Below are positions 36,848-45,707 of a DNA stretch of 64,000 nt, in pieces. The notes below the pieces were generated by a model. The model was not told the DNA's origin. It saw nothing but the letters and a program-made list of their open reading frames with translations, and made no database searches. Position numbers and translations under genes: made by a program. Origin of the DNA: Streptomyces sp. DG1A-41 (lineage in GTDB: Bacteria; Actinomycetota; Actinomycetes; Streptomycetales; Streptomycetaceae); assembly GCF_037055355.1 (NCBI RefSeq), contig NZ_CP146350.1, positions 1,759,001 to 1,823,000 on the forward strand, in the 5' to 3' direction. How positions within the stretch are numbered: the first letter of the stretch is position 1; each line of letters begins with the position of its first letter.

Positions 36848-37933
36848 CTACTGCCGGATCGCCCAGCCCCGCTCCCGCAGCGCGGCACTCAGTACGGGTG
36901 CCGCCTTGGGCTCCACCATCAGCTGCACCAGACCGGCCTGCTGCCCGGTCGCGTGCTCGATGCGCACGTCCTCGATGTTGACGCCGGCCCGGCCCGCGTC
37001 CGCGAAGATCCGGGCCAGCTGTCCCGGCTGGTCGTCGATGAGCACGGCCACGACCTCGTAGGCCCGCGGGGCGGATCCGTGCTTGCCGGGGACGCGGATC
37101 TGCCCGGCGTTGCCGCGCCGCAGGACGTCCTCGACGCCGGTGGTGCCGTCACGGCGCTTGTCCTCGTCGGAGGACTGGAGGGCGCGCAGGGCCCGCACGG
37201 TCTCCTCCAGGTCGGCGGCGACGTCAGTGAGCAGGTCGGCGACCGGTCCGGGGTTCGCGGAGAGGATGTCGATCCACATCCGGGGGTCGGAGGCGGCGAT
37301 CCGGGTCACGTCCCGGATGCCCTGCCCGCACAGCCGTACGGCGGCCTCCTCGGCGTGCTCCAGGCGCGCGGCGACCAGGCTGGAGACCAGGTGGGGCATG
37401 TGGGAGACGAGAGCGACGGCACGGTCGTGGGCGTCGGCGTCCATCACGACCGGCACGGCACGGCAGTGCGAGACCAGCTCCAGGGCGAGGTTCAGCACCT
37501 CGGTGTCGGTGTCCCTGGTCGGGGTGAGCACCCAGGGGCGGCCCTCGAAGAGCTCGCCGGTGGCGGCCAGCGGGCCGGACTTCTCCCGGCCGGACATCGG
37601 GTGCGAGCCGATGTACACGGACAGGTCGAGGCCGCGTGCCTCCAGCTCGCGGCGCGGCCCGCCCTTGACGCTGGCGACGTCGAGGTAGCCGCGCGCCACT
37701 CCGCGGCGCATGGCGTCGGCGAGCACGTCGGCCACGTGCGCGGGCGGGGCCGCGACGATCGCGAGGTCGACGGGCCCGTCCGGCGCCTCGTCCGTGCCGG
37801 CGCCGAGCGCGGCCGCCGTGCGGGCCTGCTCGGGGTCGTGGTCGGCGAGGTGCACGGTGACGCCCCGCTGGGACAGGGCCAGGGCGGCGGACGTGCCGAT
37901 CAGCCCGGTTCCGATGACGAGTGCGGTCCTCAC
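36848..37933 (-). CDS. tyrA: Prephenate dehydrogenase
   Basis: The protein is 361 residues from GTG 37933, overlapping the chorismate mutase stop (GTGA). The NAD-binding Rossmann motif is VIGTGLIGTSAALAL. The catalytic region includes IGSHPMSGREKSG and VSHMPHLVSS. A C-terminal ACT-like domain (VAVLIDDQPGQLARIFADAG, INIEDVRIEH-type) should bind tyrosine for feedback control. The enzyme converts prephenate to 4-hydroxyphenylpyruvate in tyrosine synthesis. It is co-translated with aroH, giving consecutive steps of the pathway. Confidence 0.95.
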   Translation of the reverse strand: MRTALVIGTGLIGTSAALALSQRGVTVHLADHDPEQARTAAALGAGTDEAPDGPVDLAIVAAPPAHVADVLADAMRRGVARGYLDVASVKGGPRRELEARGLDLSVYIGSHPMSGREKSGPLAATGELFEGRPWVLTPTRDTDTEVLNLALELVSHCRAVPVVMDADAHDRAVALVSHMPHLVSSLVAARLEHAEEAAVRLCGQGIRDVTRIAASDPRMWIDILSANPGPVADLLTDVAADLEETVRALRALQSSDEDKRRDGTTGVEDVLRRGNAGQIRVPGKHGSAPRAYEVVAVLIDDQPGQLARIFADAGRAGVNIEDVRIEHATGQQAGLVQLMVEPKAAPVLSAALRERGWAIRQ

Positions 37934-38292
37934 TGGGCGATGTCCTTGCGCAGGGCGCCCGCGGCGCCGAGGTAGACGTGCGCGATGTCGGCACGGGGCT
38001 TGTCGGACTCGATGTGCGCGAGGACGCGGACGACGCGCGGCATGGCGCCCTTGACGTCCAGTTCCTGGGCGCAGATCAGCGGCACGTCGACGATGCCGAG
38101 CTTGCGGGCGGCGGCCGCCGGGAAGTCGCTGTGCAGGTCGGGCGTGGCTGTGAACCAGATGCTGATCAGGTCCTCGGCGGTGAGGTCGTTGCGCTCCAGG
38201 ATGGCCGTGAGCAGGGCTCCGACCTGCTCGTCCATGTGCCCGGCCTCGTCCCGTTCGAGTTGGACGGCGCCCCGGACCGCTCGTACCGCCAC
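37930..38292 (-). CDS. aroH: Chorismate mutase, AroH type
   Basis: This 120-residue protein has the AroH trimeric fold sequence: VRAVRGAVQLERDEAGHM, then ISIWFTATPDLHSDFPAAAAR, and MPRVVRVLAHIES. Catalytic Arg residues fall in RGA and PRVVRV. It converts chorismate to prephenate. The start is GTG 38292 after AGGAGC. Its stop overlaps the tyrA start, so two consecutive tyrosine-pathway steps are made from coupled genes. Confidence 0.95.
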   Translation of the reverse strand: MAVRAVRGAVQLERDEAGHMDEQVGALLTAILERNDLTAEDLISIWFTATPDLHSDFPAAAARKLGIVDVPLICAQELDVKGAMPRVVRVLAHIESDKPRADIAHVYLGAAGALRKDIAQ

Positions 38293-38480
38293 GGCGTTGC
38301 TCCTTGCTGACGTGCCTGTCGCTGCGTGTCGCTCTGCGTGTCAAGCCTAGTCAGCCCGCGCGGCCGGAGTGCGCGGCGCCCATCCGGTGAGACACCGGCA
38401 TTGCAGCCCCTTGGGCGCTTTCGGTGCCAAGATGCAGATACTTCCGATTTACCCCTCTTCGGCACCTTCGGAGTGACGAC

Positions 38481-38923
38481 ATGACCTACGAGACCACACG
38501 CCGCACGGTTCTCCTCGCGACGGGCGCGACGGGCGCGGTGGCGTTCGTCGCGGCCTGCGGCGGGGGCGGCGACGACAACGGCTCCGCGTCGACGAGCTCA
38601 CCCACCGGCGAGGAGACGGCCGGCCGGGGACGGCCGGTCAGGAACTGGCCTCCACGGACGAGATCCCCGTCGGCGGCGGAAAGATCTTCAAGGAGGAAGA
38701 AGTCGTGGTGACCCAGCCGGAGCAGGGCCGGTTCAAGGCCTTCTCGGCGATCTGCACCCACCAGCGCTGCACGGTGGCGTCCGTCTCCGACGGCACCATC
38801 AACTGCGTCTGTCACGGCAGCAAGTTCCGCATCGCCGACGGCTCGGTGGCCCACGGCCCGGCGACGCGGCCGCTGCCCGCCGAGAAGATCACCGTGGAGG
38901 GAAACTCGGTTCGCCTGACGTGA
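38481..38923 (+). pseudogene. Rieske (2Fe-2S) protein with Tat/lipoprotein leader, disrupted by a 14-bp insertion
   Basis: ATG 38481 starts a twin-arginine leader (TRRTVLLATG) with lipobox VAAC. The frame then breaks. The second frame, usable from before 38641, reads GQELASTDEIPVGGGKIF and then the Rieske cluster motifs CTHQRC and CVCHGSKF, ending at 38923. The sequence gacggccgg at 38615-38623 recurs at 38629-38637, and removing 14 bases restores a continuous protein. As written, the product ends before the cluster and is dead. Intact homologues are small exported electron-transfer proteins of unknown partner. Confidence 0.8.
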
Positions 38924-38945
38924 GGGCCCGCGTACGCTCCCGGGC

Positions 38946-39638
38946 ATGCAGCCCGAGGCCCTGGTACGCGACCACACGATCTATGCCTGCGTGACGGGTT
39001 CGCGCGCCTTCGGGCTGGCGACGGACGACAGCGACACCGACCGCCGTGGCGTGTTCCTGGCTCCCACGCCTCTGTTCTGGCGCTTCGACAAGCCGCCGAC
39101 GCATGTCGAGGGCCCGGCCGAGGAGCAGTTCAGCTGGGAGCTGGAACGCTTCTGCGAGCTGGCCCTGCGCGCCAACCCCAACATCCTGGAGTGCCTGCAC
39201 TCCCCACTCGTGGAGTACGCCGACGACACCGGCCGCGAACTGCTCGCCCTGCGGGGGGCGTTCCTTTCCCGGCGGGTCCACGACACCTTCACGCGCTACG
39301 CGCACAGCCAGCGCCGCAAGCTGGAAGCGCACGTCCACAACCACGGCACCCCCCGCTGGAAACACGCCATGCACCTGCTCCGCCTGCTGACCAGCGCACG
39401 CGACCTGCTGCACACGGGCACGCTCACGGTCGACGTCGGCGACCATCGGGAGTCGCTGCTCGCGGTGAAGCGCGGCGAGGTGCCCTGGTCCGAAGTCGAG
39501 ACGTGGATGACCCGCCTGGAGCGGGAGGCCGTGGAGGCCGCCCGCCGCAGCCCGCTCCCGGCCGCACCGGACCGGCGGCGCGTGGAGGACTTCCTCGCCC
39601 GCGCCCGCCGCGCCTCGGTCCTCGGGCCGAGGGCCTGA
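38946..39638 (+). CDS. RlaP-type nucleotidyltransferase (DNA polymerase beta superfamily)
   Basis: The 230-residue protein contains GSRAFGLATDDSDTDRRGVF, the nucleotidyltransferase GS...DxD signature with metal-binding Asp. Other landmarks are FCELALRANPNILECLHSP and a helical region (KHAMHLLRLLTSARDLLHTG). This is the RlaP pattern, a predicted polymerase-beta family member linked to RNA repair in other bacteria. Its stop touches the stop of the convergent ADP-ribosylglycohydrolase with no gap. Substrate and function remain unproven. Confidence 0.82.
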   Translation: MQPEALVRDHTIYACVTGSRAFGLATDDSDTDRRGVFLAPTPLFWRFDKPPTHVEGPAEEQFSWELERFCELALRANPNILECLHSPLVEYADDTGRELLALRGAFLSRRVHDTFTRYAHSQRRKLEAHVHNHGTPRWKHAMHLLRLLTSARDLLHTGTLTVDVGDHRESLLAVKRGEVPWSEVETWMTRLEREAVEAARRSPLPAAPDRRRVEDFLARARRASVLGPRA

Positions 39639-40658
39639 TCAGGCGTCCCAGAGCGCCCCGAGGGTCAGCAGGTCGCTCCGGTACTCGATACGGTCGGCCC
39701 ACTCGCCCGGCCAGACCTCGGCGCCCAGGTACGCGCCCGCGAAGGCGCCGGCCAGGCAGGCGATGGAATCCGAGTCGCCGACGGTGCAGGCGGCGCGGCG
39801 CAAGGCCGTGAGCGGCTCGTCGGCGAAGAGCAGGAAGCACAGCAGCCCGGTCGCCAGGGCCTCCTCCGCGATCCAGCCCTGGCCGGTGGCCAGGCACGGG
39901 TCGTCCTCGGGCGAGACGGTGCGCACGGCGTGCCGGAGCCGGTCGAGGATCGCCAGGCACTCGTCCCAGCCGCGCGCGATGAACTGCTCGGGGCTCGGGT
40001 CCTGGGCCCGGCGCCACAGGTCGCCGAGCCAGCGCTCGTGGTAGTGGCCGCGGTTCTCCAGGGCGTACGAGCGGAGCAGACCGATCAGCCCGGCCGGCTC
40101 GGCGCCCTGCGCGAGCAGCCGGACTGCGTGCGCGGTGAGGTCGGACGCGGCGAGCGCGGTGGGGTGCCCGTGGGTGAGGGCGGACTGCAACTGGGCTGCA
40201 CCCGCGCGCTGTTCGTCGCTCAGGCCGGGGACCAGCCCCAGGGGCGCGACACGCATGTTGGCGCCACAGCCCTTGGAGTGGATCTGACTGGCGTCCTGCC
40301 AGGGGCGGTCCTCGTGCTCCAGCAGGGCGCAGGCCCGCAGACACGTGTTGCCGGGAGCGCGGTTGTTCTCCGGGGAGCGGTTCCAGGCGATGAACTCCCG
40401 CCGCACGGCGGCGGCCATCCCCTCGGGCTCGAGTACGCCCCGGTCCATCGCCGTCCGGATGCCCCGCCCGAGTGCCAGCGTCATCTGCGTGTCGTCGGTG
40501 ACGAGCGCCGGTGTCGGCAGCTCCAGCCCCCGCCACGGACCGAACCTGGCGACGATCGTGGGCACGTCGCTGAACTCGGTCCGATACCCCAGCGCGTCCC
40601 CCAGGGCGAGGCCGGTCAGCGCTCCGGTGGCGGCTTGCTTGTAGACGAGCGTGGTCAT
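39639..40658 (-). CDS. ADP-ribosylglycohydrolase family protein
   Basis: The protein is 339 residues from ATG 40658. ADP-ribosyl hydrolase landmarks are GALTGLALGDALGYRTEF, TDDTQMTLALGRGI (metal ligands), NNRAPGNTCLRA, and the C-terminal GDSDSIACLAGAFAGAYLG with the second metal site. Such enzymes remove ADP-ribose from proteins or small molecules. The 3' end abuts RlaP. ADP-ribose processing next to a nucleotidyltransferase suggests a shared nucleic-acid or NAD-repair role, which is inference. Confidence 0.9.
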   Translation of the reverse strand: MTTLVYKQAATGALTGLALGDALGYRTEFSDVPTIVARFGPWRGLELPTPALVTDDTQMTLALGRGIRTAMDRGVLEPEGMAAAVRREFIAWNRSPENNRAPGNTCLRACALLEHEDRPWQDASQIHSKGCGANMRVAPLGLVPGLSDEQRAGAAQLQSALTHGHPTALAASDLTAHAVRLLAQGAEPAGLIGLLRSYALENRGHYHERWLGDLWRRAQDPSPEQFIARGWDECLAILDRLRHAVRTVSPEDDPCLATGQGWIAEEALATGLLCFLLFADEPLTALRRAACTVGDSDSIACLAGAFAGAYLGAEVWPGEWADRIEYRSDLLTLGALWDA

Positions 40659-40730
40659 GTCAGAAGTCCTTCCGTCCCCGCGCCCGGAAGGACACGGGGA
40701 ACTCACGGCACCCGGGCTGTCCGCTCAAGC

Positions 40731-41792
40731 CTAGAGATCGACTTCCTGCATCAGCATGCCGACCTCCGTGTTGGACAGCCGCCGCAGCCAGCCGGACTTC
40801 TGGTCGCCGAGGGTGATCGGGCCGAAGGCCGTGCGGACCAGCTTGTCGACCGGGTAACCGGCCTCCGCGAGCATCCGCCGCACGATGTGCTTGCGGCCCT
40901 CGTGCAGGGTGACCTCGACGAGGTAGTTCTTGCCGGTCTGCTGGACGACCCGGAAGTGGTCCGCGCGCGCGTAGCCGTCCTCCAGCTGGATGCCGTCCTT
41001 GAGCTGCTTGCCCAGGTCGCGCGGGATCGGGCCGACGATGTGCGCGAGGTAGGTCTTCTTCACGCCGTACCTGGGGTGGGTCAACCGGTGGGCCAGCTCG
41101 CCGTGGTTGGTGAGCAGGATGACACCCTCGGTCTCGGTGTCGAGCCGGCCGACGTGGAAGAGCCGGGTTTCGCGGTTGGTGACGTAGTCGCCGAGGCACT
41201 GACGCCCCTCCGGGTCCTCCATGGTGGAGACGACCCCTGCGGGCTTGTTCAGCGCGAAGAACTGGTAGCTCTGCGTGGCGACGGTCAGACCGTCGACCTT
41301 GATCTCGTCCTTCTCCGGGTCGACCCGCCGCCCCTGCTCCAGCACGATCTCGCCGTTGACCTCGACCCGGGCCTCGTCGATCAGCTCCTCGCAGGCGCGC
41401 CGGGAGCCGAAGCCCGCGCGGGCGAGGACCTTCTGGATGCGCTCGCCCTCCTGCTCGGCGCCCGGGAAGGTCTTCGGCAGATTGACCTCCTTCTTCCCGG
41501 CGTACCGGTCGCGGTTGCGCTCCTCGATCTTCGCCTCGTACTCACGGGGGCGCGCCGGGGCCGTACGGCCGCCCTTCTGGGGCTGCTTGGGCCCGCCCTT
41601 GGCCCCGCCGCGCGCGGCGCCGCCGCGCCCGGCCTTGGGGCCGTCCTTGGTCGCTCCGGGGCCCACGTCGTAGCGGCGCTCCTCCGGGCGGGGCTTGCGG
41701 GGGCGGCCCTGCCCCTGCTTCTGGTCCCTGTCGTTGCCGGCGCCGCGGTGGTTACCGCGCCCGCCGCTCTTGCCGCTGCCGCTGCTTCGCAT
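40731..41792 (-). CDS. rluB: 23S rRNA pseudouridine synthase RluB-like
   Basis: The protein is 353 residues from ATG 41792, which overlaps the scpB stop (TGATG). A basic Gly/Arg/Lys-rich extension of about 115 residues precedes the S4 RNA-binding domain (KVLARAGFGSRRACEELI). The pseudouridine synthase domain follows, with GRLDTETEGVILLTNHG containing the catalytic Asp, and then LHEGRKHIVRRML. It isomerises uridine in 23S rRNA. The N-terminal extension is common in actinobacteria. It is the last gene of the parA-scp operon. Confidence 0.92.
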   Translation of the reverse strand: MRSSGSGKSGGRGNHRGAGNDRDQKQGQGRPRKPRPEERRYDVGPGATKDGPKAGRGGAARGGAKGGPKQPQKGGRTAPARPREYEAKIEERNRDRYAGKKEVNLPKTFPGAEQEGERIQKVLARAGFGSRRACEELIDEARVEVNGEIVLEQGRRVDPEKDEIKVDGLTVATQSYQFFALNKPAGVVSTMEDPEGRQCLGDYVTNRETRLFHVGRLDTETEGVILLTNHGELAHRLTHPRYGVKKTYLAHIVGPIPRDLGKQLKDGIQLEDGYARADHFRVVQQTGKNYLVEVTLHEGRKHIVRRMLAEAGYPVDKLVRTAFGPITLGDQKSGWLRRLSNTEVGMLMQEVDL

Positions 41793-42481
41793 CAAAGTTC
41801 CGTCTGGTCGTCTTCGTCGTCGGTACCCGGGGTGACCGGGCGGCGGCCCGGCACGTCGTCATCAGGCGCGTCCGGGTCGAACGACGGTACGCCTTCCTGG
41901 GTCTCGGCCTCGATCGCCTCCGCCTCCGGGAGGAAGGGCGCGAGTTCCGGGAGCTCGTCCAGACCGCGCAGGCCCATCCGCTCCAGAAAGTAGTTCGTCG
42001 TCGTGTACAGGATCGCACCTGTTTCGGGTTCCGTGCCCGCCTCCTCGATCAGACCTCGCTGGAGGAGGGTGCGCATGACGCCGTCGCAGTTGACTCCGCG
42101 TACGGCGGAGACCCGGCTGCGGCTGACCGGCTGCCGGTAGGCGACGACGGCCAGGGTCTCCAGGGCGGCCTGGGTGAGGCGGGCCTGCTGGCCGTCCAGC
42201 ACGAACCGCTCGACGGCGGGCGCGTACGCGGCGCGGGTGTAGAACCGCCAGCCGTTCGCCACGAACCGCAGTTCGAAACCGCGGCCCTGGACGGTGTACT
42301 CGTCGGCCAGCTCGCGCAGCGCGTCCGCGATCTGGCGCTTCGGCCGCTCCAGTATCTTCGCGAGGTGCTCCTCGGTCGCGGGCTCGTCCACGACCATGAG
42401 GACGGCCTCCAGGGCGGGCTTGAGATCGAGGTCGGCGACGGCACGCAGCCCGGCCGGGACCTCGGTGGCTTCCTGGCTCAT
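41792..42481 (-). CDS. scpB: Condensin accessory protein ScpB
   Basis: The protein is 229 residues from ATG 42481 with an ATGA overlap to scpA. It shows the tandem winged-helix ScpB sequence (ALEAVLMVVDEPATEEHLAKIL, split as ALEAVLMVVDEP and EEHLAKIL), QPVSRSRVSAVRGVNCDGV, and LYTTTNYFLERMGLRGLDELP. The C-terminal acidic tail is unstructured. ScpB pairs with ScpA and SMC to condense and segregate chromosomes. Its stop overlaps rluB by one base. Confidence 0.95.
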   Translation of the reverse strand: MSQEATEVPAGLRAVADLDLKPALEAVLMVVDEPATEEHLAKILERPKRQIADALRELADEYTVQGRGFELRFVANGWRFYTRAAYAPAVERFVLDGQQARLTQAALETLAVVAYRQPVSRSRVSAVRGVNCDGVMRTLLQRGLIEEAGTEPETGAILYTTTNYFLERMGLRGLDELPELAPFLPEAEAIEAETQEGVPSFDPDAPDDDVPGRRPVTPGTDDEDDQTEL

Positions 42482-43947
42482 GCCTTCTTCTCCTCCTTCG
42501 GCGGCTCGGGCGGCCGGTCGAACTCGTCGGTGACGGTCGGTGTCTCGTCCCCGTCCCCGCCGGTCCACCGCACGAGCAGTTCACCGAGCGCGGTCTCCTG
42601 CTCCAGCGCGACGGCCTTCTCGCGGTACAGCTCCAGCAGTGCGAGGAACCGGGCCACGACGGTCAGTGTGTCGTCGGTGTCCGCCACGAGCTCCCGGAAG
42701 CTGGCCTCGCCGAGCTCCCTGAGCCGTGCGACGACGATCCCGGCCTGCTCCTGCACGCTGACCAGCGGGGCGTGGATGTGGTCGACGTACACCTGCGGCT
42801 TGGGCTTGGGCTGCATCGCCTTCACGGCGAGCCTGGCGAACCCTTCCGCGCCGATGCTGATGACCACCTCGGGCAGCAGCTCGGCATGGTGGGGTTCGAG
42901 CCCGACGGTACGCGGATAGCGCCGGGCCTCGTCGTCGAGCCGCCCGCTGAAGATGTCGGCGATCTGCTTGTACGCGCGGTACTGGAGCAGCCGGGCGAAC
43001 AGCAGGTCCCGGGCTTCGAGCAGCGCGAGGTCGGCCTCGTCCTCCACCTCGGCGGCGGGCAGCAGCCGTGCCGCCTTCAGATCGAGCAGCGTGGCCGCGA
43101 CGACGAGGAACTCGGTCGTCTCATCCAGATCCCAGTCCGGCCCCATCGCCCGGATGTACGCCATGAACTCGTCGGTCACCTTCGACAGCGCGACCTCGGT
43201 GACGTCCAGCTTGTGCCGGGAGATCAACTGAAGCAGCAGATCGAAGGGCCCCTCGAAGTTGGCGAGCCGGACCTTGAAGACCCCGTCATCGCCGTCGGCA
43301 CCGCCGGCCGGGGGCTGGTCGGTGCCCCCCGGCTCCCTCCGGTCCCGCGGGGCCCACGCTTCGGCCAGGGCCTGCGGAGGAACAGCCCCGGCTTCCGGCT
43401 CCGGAACGGCGACCCCGGCGTCGGCAGCGGCCCCGGGGTCGGAAGCGAGCGCCTCGTGCCGGGACCCGGTCCCGACGGACTCGGCGGCAGGGGCATCGGT
43501 CTCGGCCGCAACCACCGGCCCGGGGGCGGGGTGCTCACGCCCCGCCCCCGGACCGGCCTCGGGCCCAGGCCTGGACGCGTCGTCCACGTCCGGAGAAGCG
43601 CCCTCACGGCCCGCCCCGGGACCGGCAGGCCCGGCCGCACGCCCCAGTCGGGGCCTTACGGCCGCCGTCCCCGGCTCGACCCGTCGCTCCACACCGCCCG
43701 GCAACCCCTCGGCAACCACCGCATGCCCACCGACCGCCGCCTCCACGAACCCGACGCCCGACCCGGCGGCCTCCATCTCCTCGGAGGTCCCGCCCGCCTC
43801 GTCGGTGTCCTCGGGCAGCTCACCGGGCTCGGCCACGTCCGTCGGCTCAACCGGCGGAGCCACCCGCGGAGCCACCGGCCCGCGCCCCAGCGCGCGTCGG
43901 CGGCCGGACGGGCCGCCGACGGGCGGTGGGGAAGCGTTCGAGGTCAT
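42478..43947 (-). CDS. scpA: Condensin kleisin ScpA with long disordered N-terminus
   Basis: The protein is 489 residues; the conserved ScpA core starts near 220 (FKVRLANFEGPFDLLLQLI, HKLDVTEVALSKVTDEFM). It continues with TEFLVVAATLLDLKAARLL and the C-terminal winged helix. The first ~215 residues are Pro/Ala/Glu-rich and apparently disordered, roughly doubling the usual 260-280 residue kleisin. Other starts exist inside the extension, but codon use there is normal and the first ATG lies 18 bases after the RHH gene stop. ScpA bridges SMC heads. Confidence 0.92.
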   Translation of the reverse strand: MTSNASPPPVGGPSGRRRALGRGPVAPRVAPPVEPTDVAEPGELPEDTDEAGGTSEEMEAAGSGVGFVEAAVGGHAVVAEGLPGGVERRVEPGTAAVRPRLGRAAGPAGPGAGREGASPDVDDASRPGPEAGPGAGREHPAPGPVVAAETDAPAAESVGTGSRHEALASDPGAAADAGVAVPEPEAGAVPPQALAEAWAPRDRREPGGTDQPPAGGADGDDGVFKVRLANFEGPFDLLLQLISRHKLDVTEVALSKVTDEFMAYIRAMGPDWDLDETTEFLVVAATLLDLKAARLLPAAEVEDEADLALLEARDLLFARLLQYRAYKQIADIFSGRLDDEARRYPRTVGLEPHHAELLPEVVISIGAEGFARLAVKAMQPKPKPQVYVDHIHAPLVSVQEQAGIVVARLRELGEASFRELVADTDDTLTVVARFLALLELYREKAVALEQETALGELLVRWTGGDGDETPTVTDEFDRPPEPPKEEKKA

Positions 43948-43965
43948 GGCCCCCGCAGGCTACCG

Positions 43966-44541
43966 CTACCGCCCGCGCAGCCGTCGTACGAGGATGCTGG
44001 CGTCCCCGCGGGTCTCCAGGTCGGCGAGGACCACGGCGACCGCCTCGCGGACGATACGGCCGCGGTCGACGGCCAGGCCGTGCTCGCCGCGGAGCACGAG
44101 ACGGGCGTGCTCCAGGTCCATGAGCTCCTCGGCCGACACGTACACCGTGATCTTCTCGTCGTGCCGCTCACGGCCGCTGGGACGGCGTGCTGCGGCCCGC
44201 CCGCGCTTGCGCGGTGCCGCCGCGGCGGCTCCGGCCGCACCCGCGCCAGAACCTTCCTGCGCCGCCTGCCGCCGGGCGGAGCCGGAGCGGCTGCGGGACT
44301 CCCCGGCCTCGGCCGACTCCGCGTCCGCCGCGACATGCTCCGCGCCCTCGCCGTCACCGCCCTGCGCGGGCACCGACTGCGGCACGTCCTCCGCGGTCGC
44401 GCCCGCTGCCGCCACCGCGTCGCCCTCCCCCGCCGGAGCGGGCACCCGGGCGTCGCCGTTGGCCTGACGCCTGGGCGAGGACGGCTGAAGCCCCATCCCC
44501 CCTGTCGTACGGAAGAGTTCGTCGGCCCCCGGCAGACTCAC
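43966..44541 (-). CDS. Ribbon-helix-helix-like protein coupled to parA
   Basis: The protein is 191 residues from GTG 44541, overlapping the ParA-like gene stop (GTGA). The first ~125 residues are disordered and Ala/Glu/Arg-rich. The last ~60 fit a ribbon-helix-helix DNA-binding domain: strand KITVYVS, helix AEELMDLEHARLVLR, helix DRGRIVREAVAVVLADLE. Placement between a ParA-like ATPase and scpA suggests a DNA-binding partner, like ParG or omega proteins of plasmid partition. This assignment is structural inference from sequence. Confidence 0.65.
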   Translation of the reverse strand: MSLPGADELFRTTGGMGLQPSSPRRQANGDARVPAPAGEGDAVAAAGATAEDVPQSVPAQGGDGEGAEHVAADAESAEAGESRSRSGSARRQAAQEGSGAGAAGAAAAAPRKRGRAAARRPSGRERHDEKITVYVSAEELMDLEHARLVLRGEHGLAVDRGRIVREAVAVVLADLETRGDASILVRRLRGR

Positions 44542-45707
44542 TCGGCGTGACACCGGGCGAGCACCTCCCTGGCGAGCTGGCGGTAGGCGGCGGCACCGAC
44601 GGAGTTGGAGGCGTACGTCGTGATCGGCTCACCGGCGACCGTGGTCTCCGGGAAGCGGACCGTGCGCCCGATGACCGTGTGGTAGACGTGGTCGTCGAAC
44701 GCCTCGACGACACGCGCGAGCACCTCACGGCTGTGCACCGTGCGCGAGTCGTACATCGTGGCGAGGATCCCGTCGAGCTCCAGGTCGGGATTGAGCCGCT
44801 CCTGGACCTTCTCGATGGTCTCGGTCAGCAGGGCCACACCGCGCAGCGCGAAGAACTCGCACTCCAGCGGCACGATCACCTTGTGCGCGGCCGTCAGGGC
44901 GTTGACCGTGAGCAGGCCGAGCGAGGGCTGACAGTCGATGACGATGAAGTCGTAGTCGTCCAGCAGCGGCTTGAGGGCGCGCTGCAGGGTCGACTCGCGG
45001 GCGACCTCGGAGACCAGCTGGACCTCGGCCGCCGACAGGTCGATGTTGCTGGGCAGCAGGTCCATGTTGGGGACCGCCGTCTTCAGCAGCACCTCATCGG
45101 CCGCCATCCCCCGCTCCATGAGCAGGTTGTAGACGGTGAGGTCGAGTTCCATCGGGTTGACGCCGAGTCCGACCGACAGCGCGCCCTGGGGGTCGAAGTC
45201 CACGAGCAGGACCCGGCGTCCGTACTCCGCGAGCGCTGCACCCAGGTTGATGGTCGACGTGGTCTTGCCGACGCCGCCCTTCTGGTTGCACATCGCGATG
45301 ATCTTCGCGGGTCCGTGGTCGGTCAGCGGGCCCGGGATCGGGAAGTACGGCAGCGGGCGCCCGGTCGGACCGATGCGCTCCCGGCGCTGTCTGGCAGCGT
45401 CGGGCGCGAGAGTGGCCGCGTACTCGGGGTCGGGCTCGTACTCCGCGTCGGGGTCGTAGAAGTGCCCCTCGGGCAGTTCGTCGTAGTCGGCGAAGTGGTT
45501 GTGGGGCGCGCCACTTCCGTCGCCGGCCATGGCGTTCACGTGATGGCCATCCATCTTCTGGTGTGCTGTGTGAGTCGCCTGCTGACTCTGGTGGGCTGCG
45601 AAGGTGCGCACAGCGACGGAGCCGACAGCCTCGAACCCCGCGGAGCCCTGGCCCCGTGCAGGCATTCCTGGTTGACCACCCCCGGGAGTAAATGTCGACT
45701 CATTCAC
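44538..45707 (-). CDS. ParA-like ATPase of the scpA-scpB operon
   Basis: The protein is 389 residues from GTG 45707 (AGGAGG at 45722-45717). After a ~130-residue disordered His/Gln/Asp-rich leader comes the deviant Walker A CNQKGGVGKTTSTINLG (signature Lys in KGG), LVDFDPQGALSVGLG, and FIVIDCQPSLGLLTVNAL. ParA proteins dimerise on DNA with ATP and move chromosomes or protein assemblies. No ParB homologue is adjacent; the coupled RHH-like protein may take that place. It is the first gene of a five-gene overlapping operon. Confidence 0.9.
   Translation of the reverse strand: MNESTFTPGGGQPGMPARGQGSAGFEAVGSVAVRTFAAHQSQQATHTAHQKMDGHHVNAMAGDGSGAPHNHFADYDELPEGHFYDPDAEYEPDPEYAATLAPDAARQRRERIGPTGRPLPYFPIPGPLTDHGPAKIIAMCNQKGGVGKTTSTINLGAALAEYGRRVLLVDFDPQGALSVGLGVNPMELDLTVYNLLMERGMAADEVLLKTAVPNMDLLPSNIDLSAAEVQLVSEVARESTLQRALKPLLDDYDFIVIDCQPSLGLLTVNALTAAHKVIVPLECEFFALRGVALLTETIEKVQERLNPDLELDGILATMYDSRTVHSREVLARVVEAFDDHVYHTVIGRTVRFPETTVAGEPITTYASNSVGAAAYRQLAREVLARCHAE

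Noticed and set aside
43259..44467. A Ser/Ala/Pro-rich plus-strand frame opposite scpA and the RHH-like gene
   Set aside because: Antisense shadow of the disordered N-terminal extensions.
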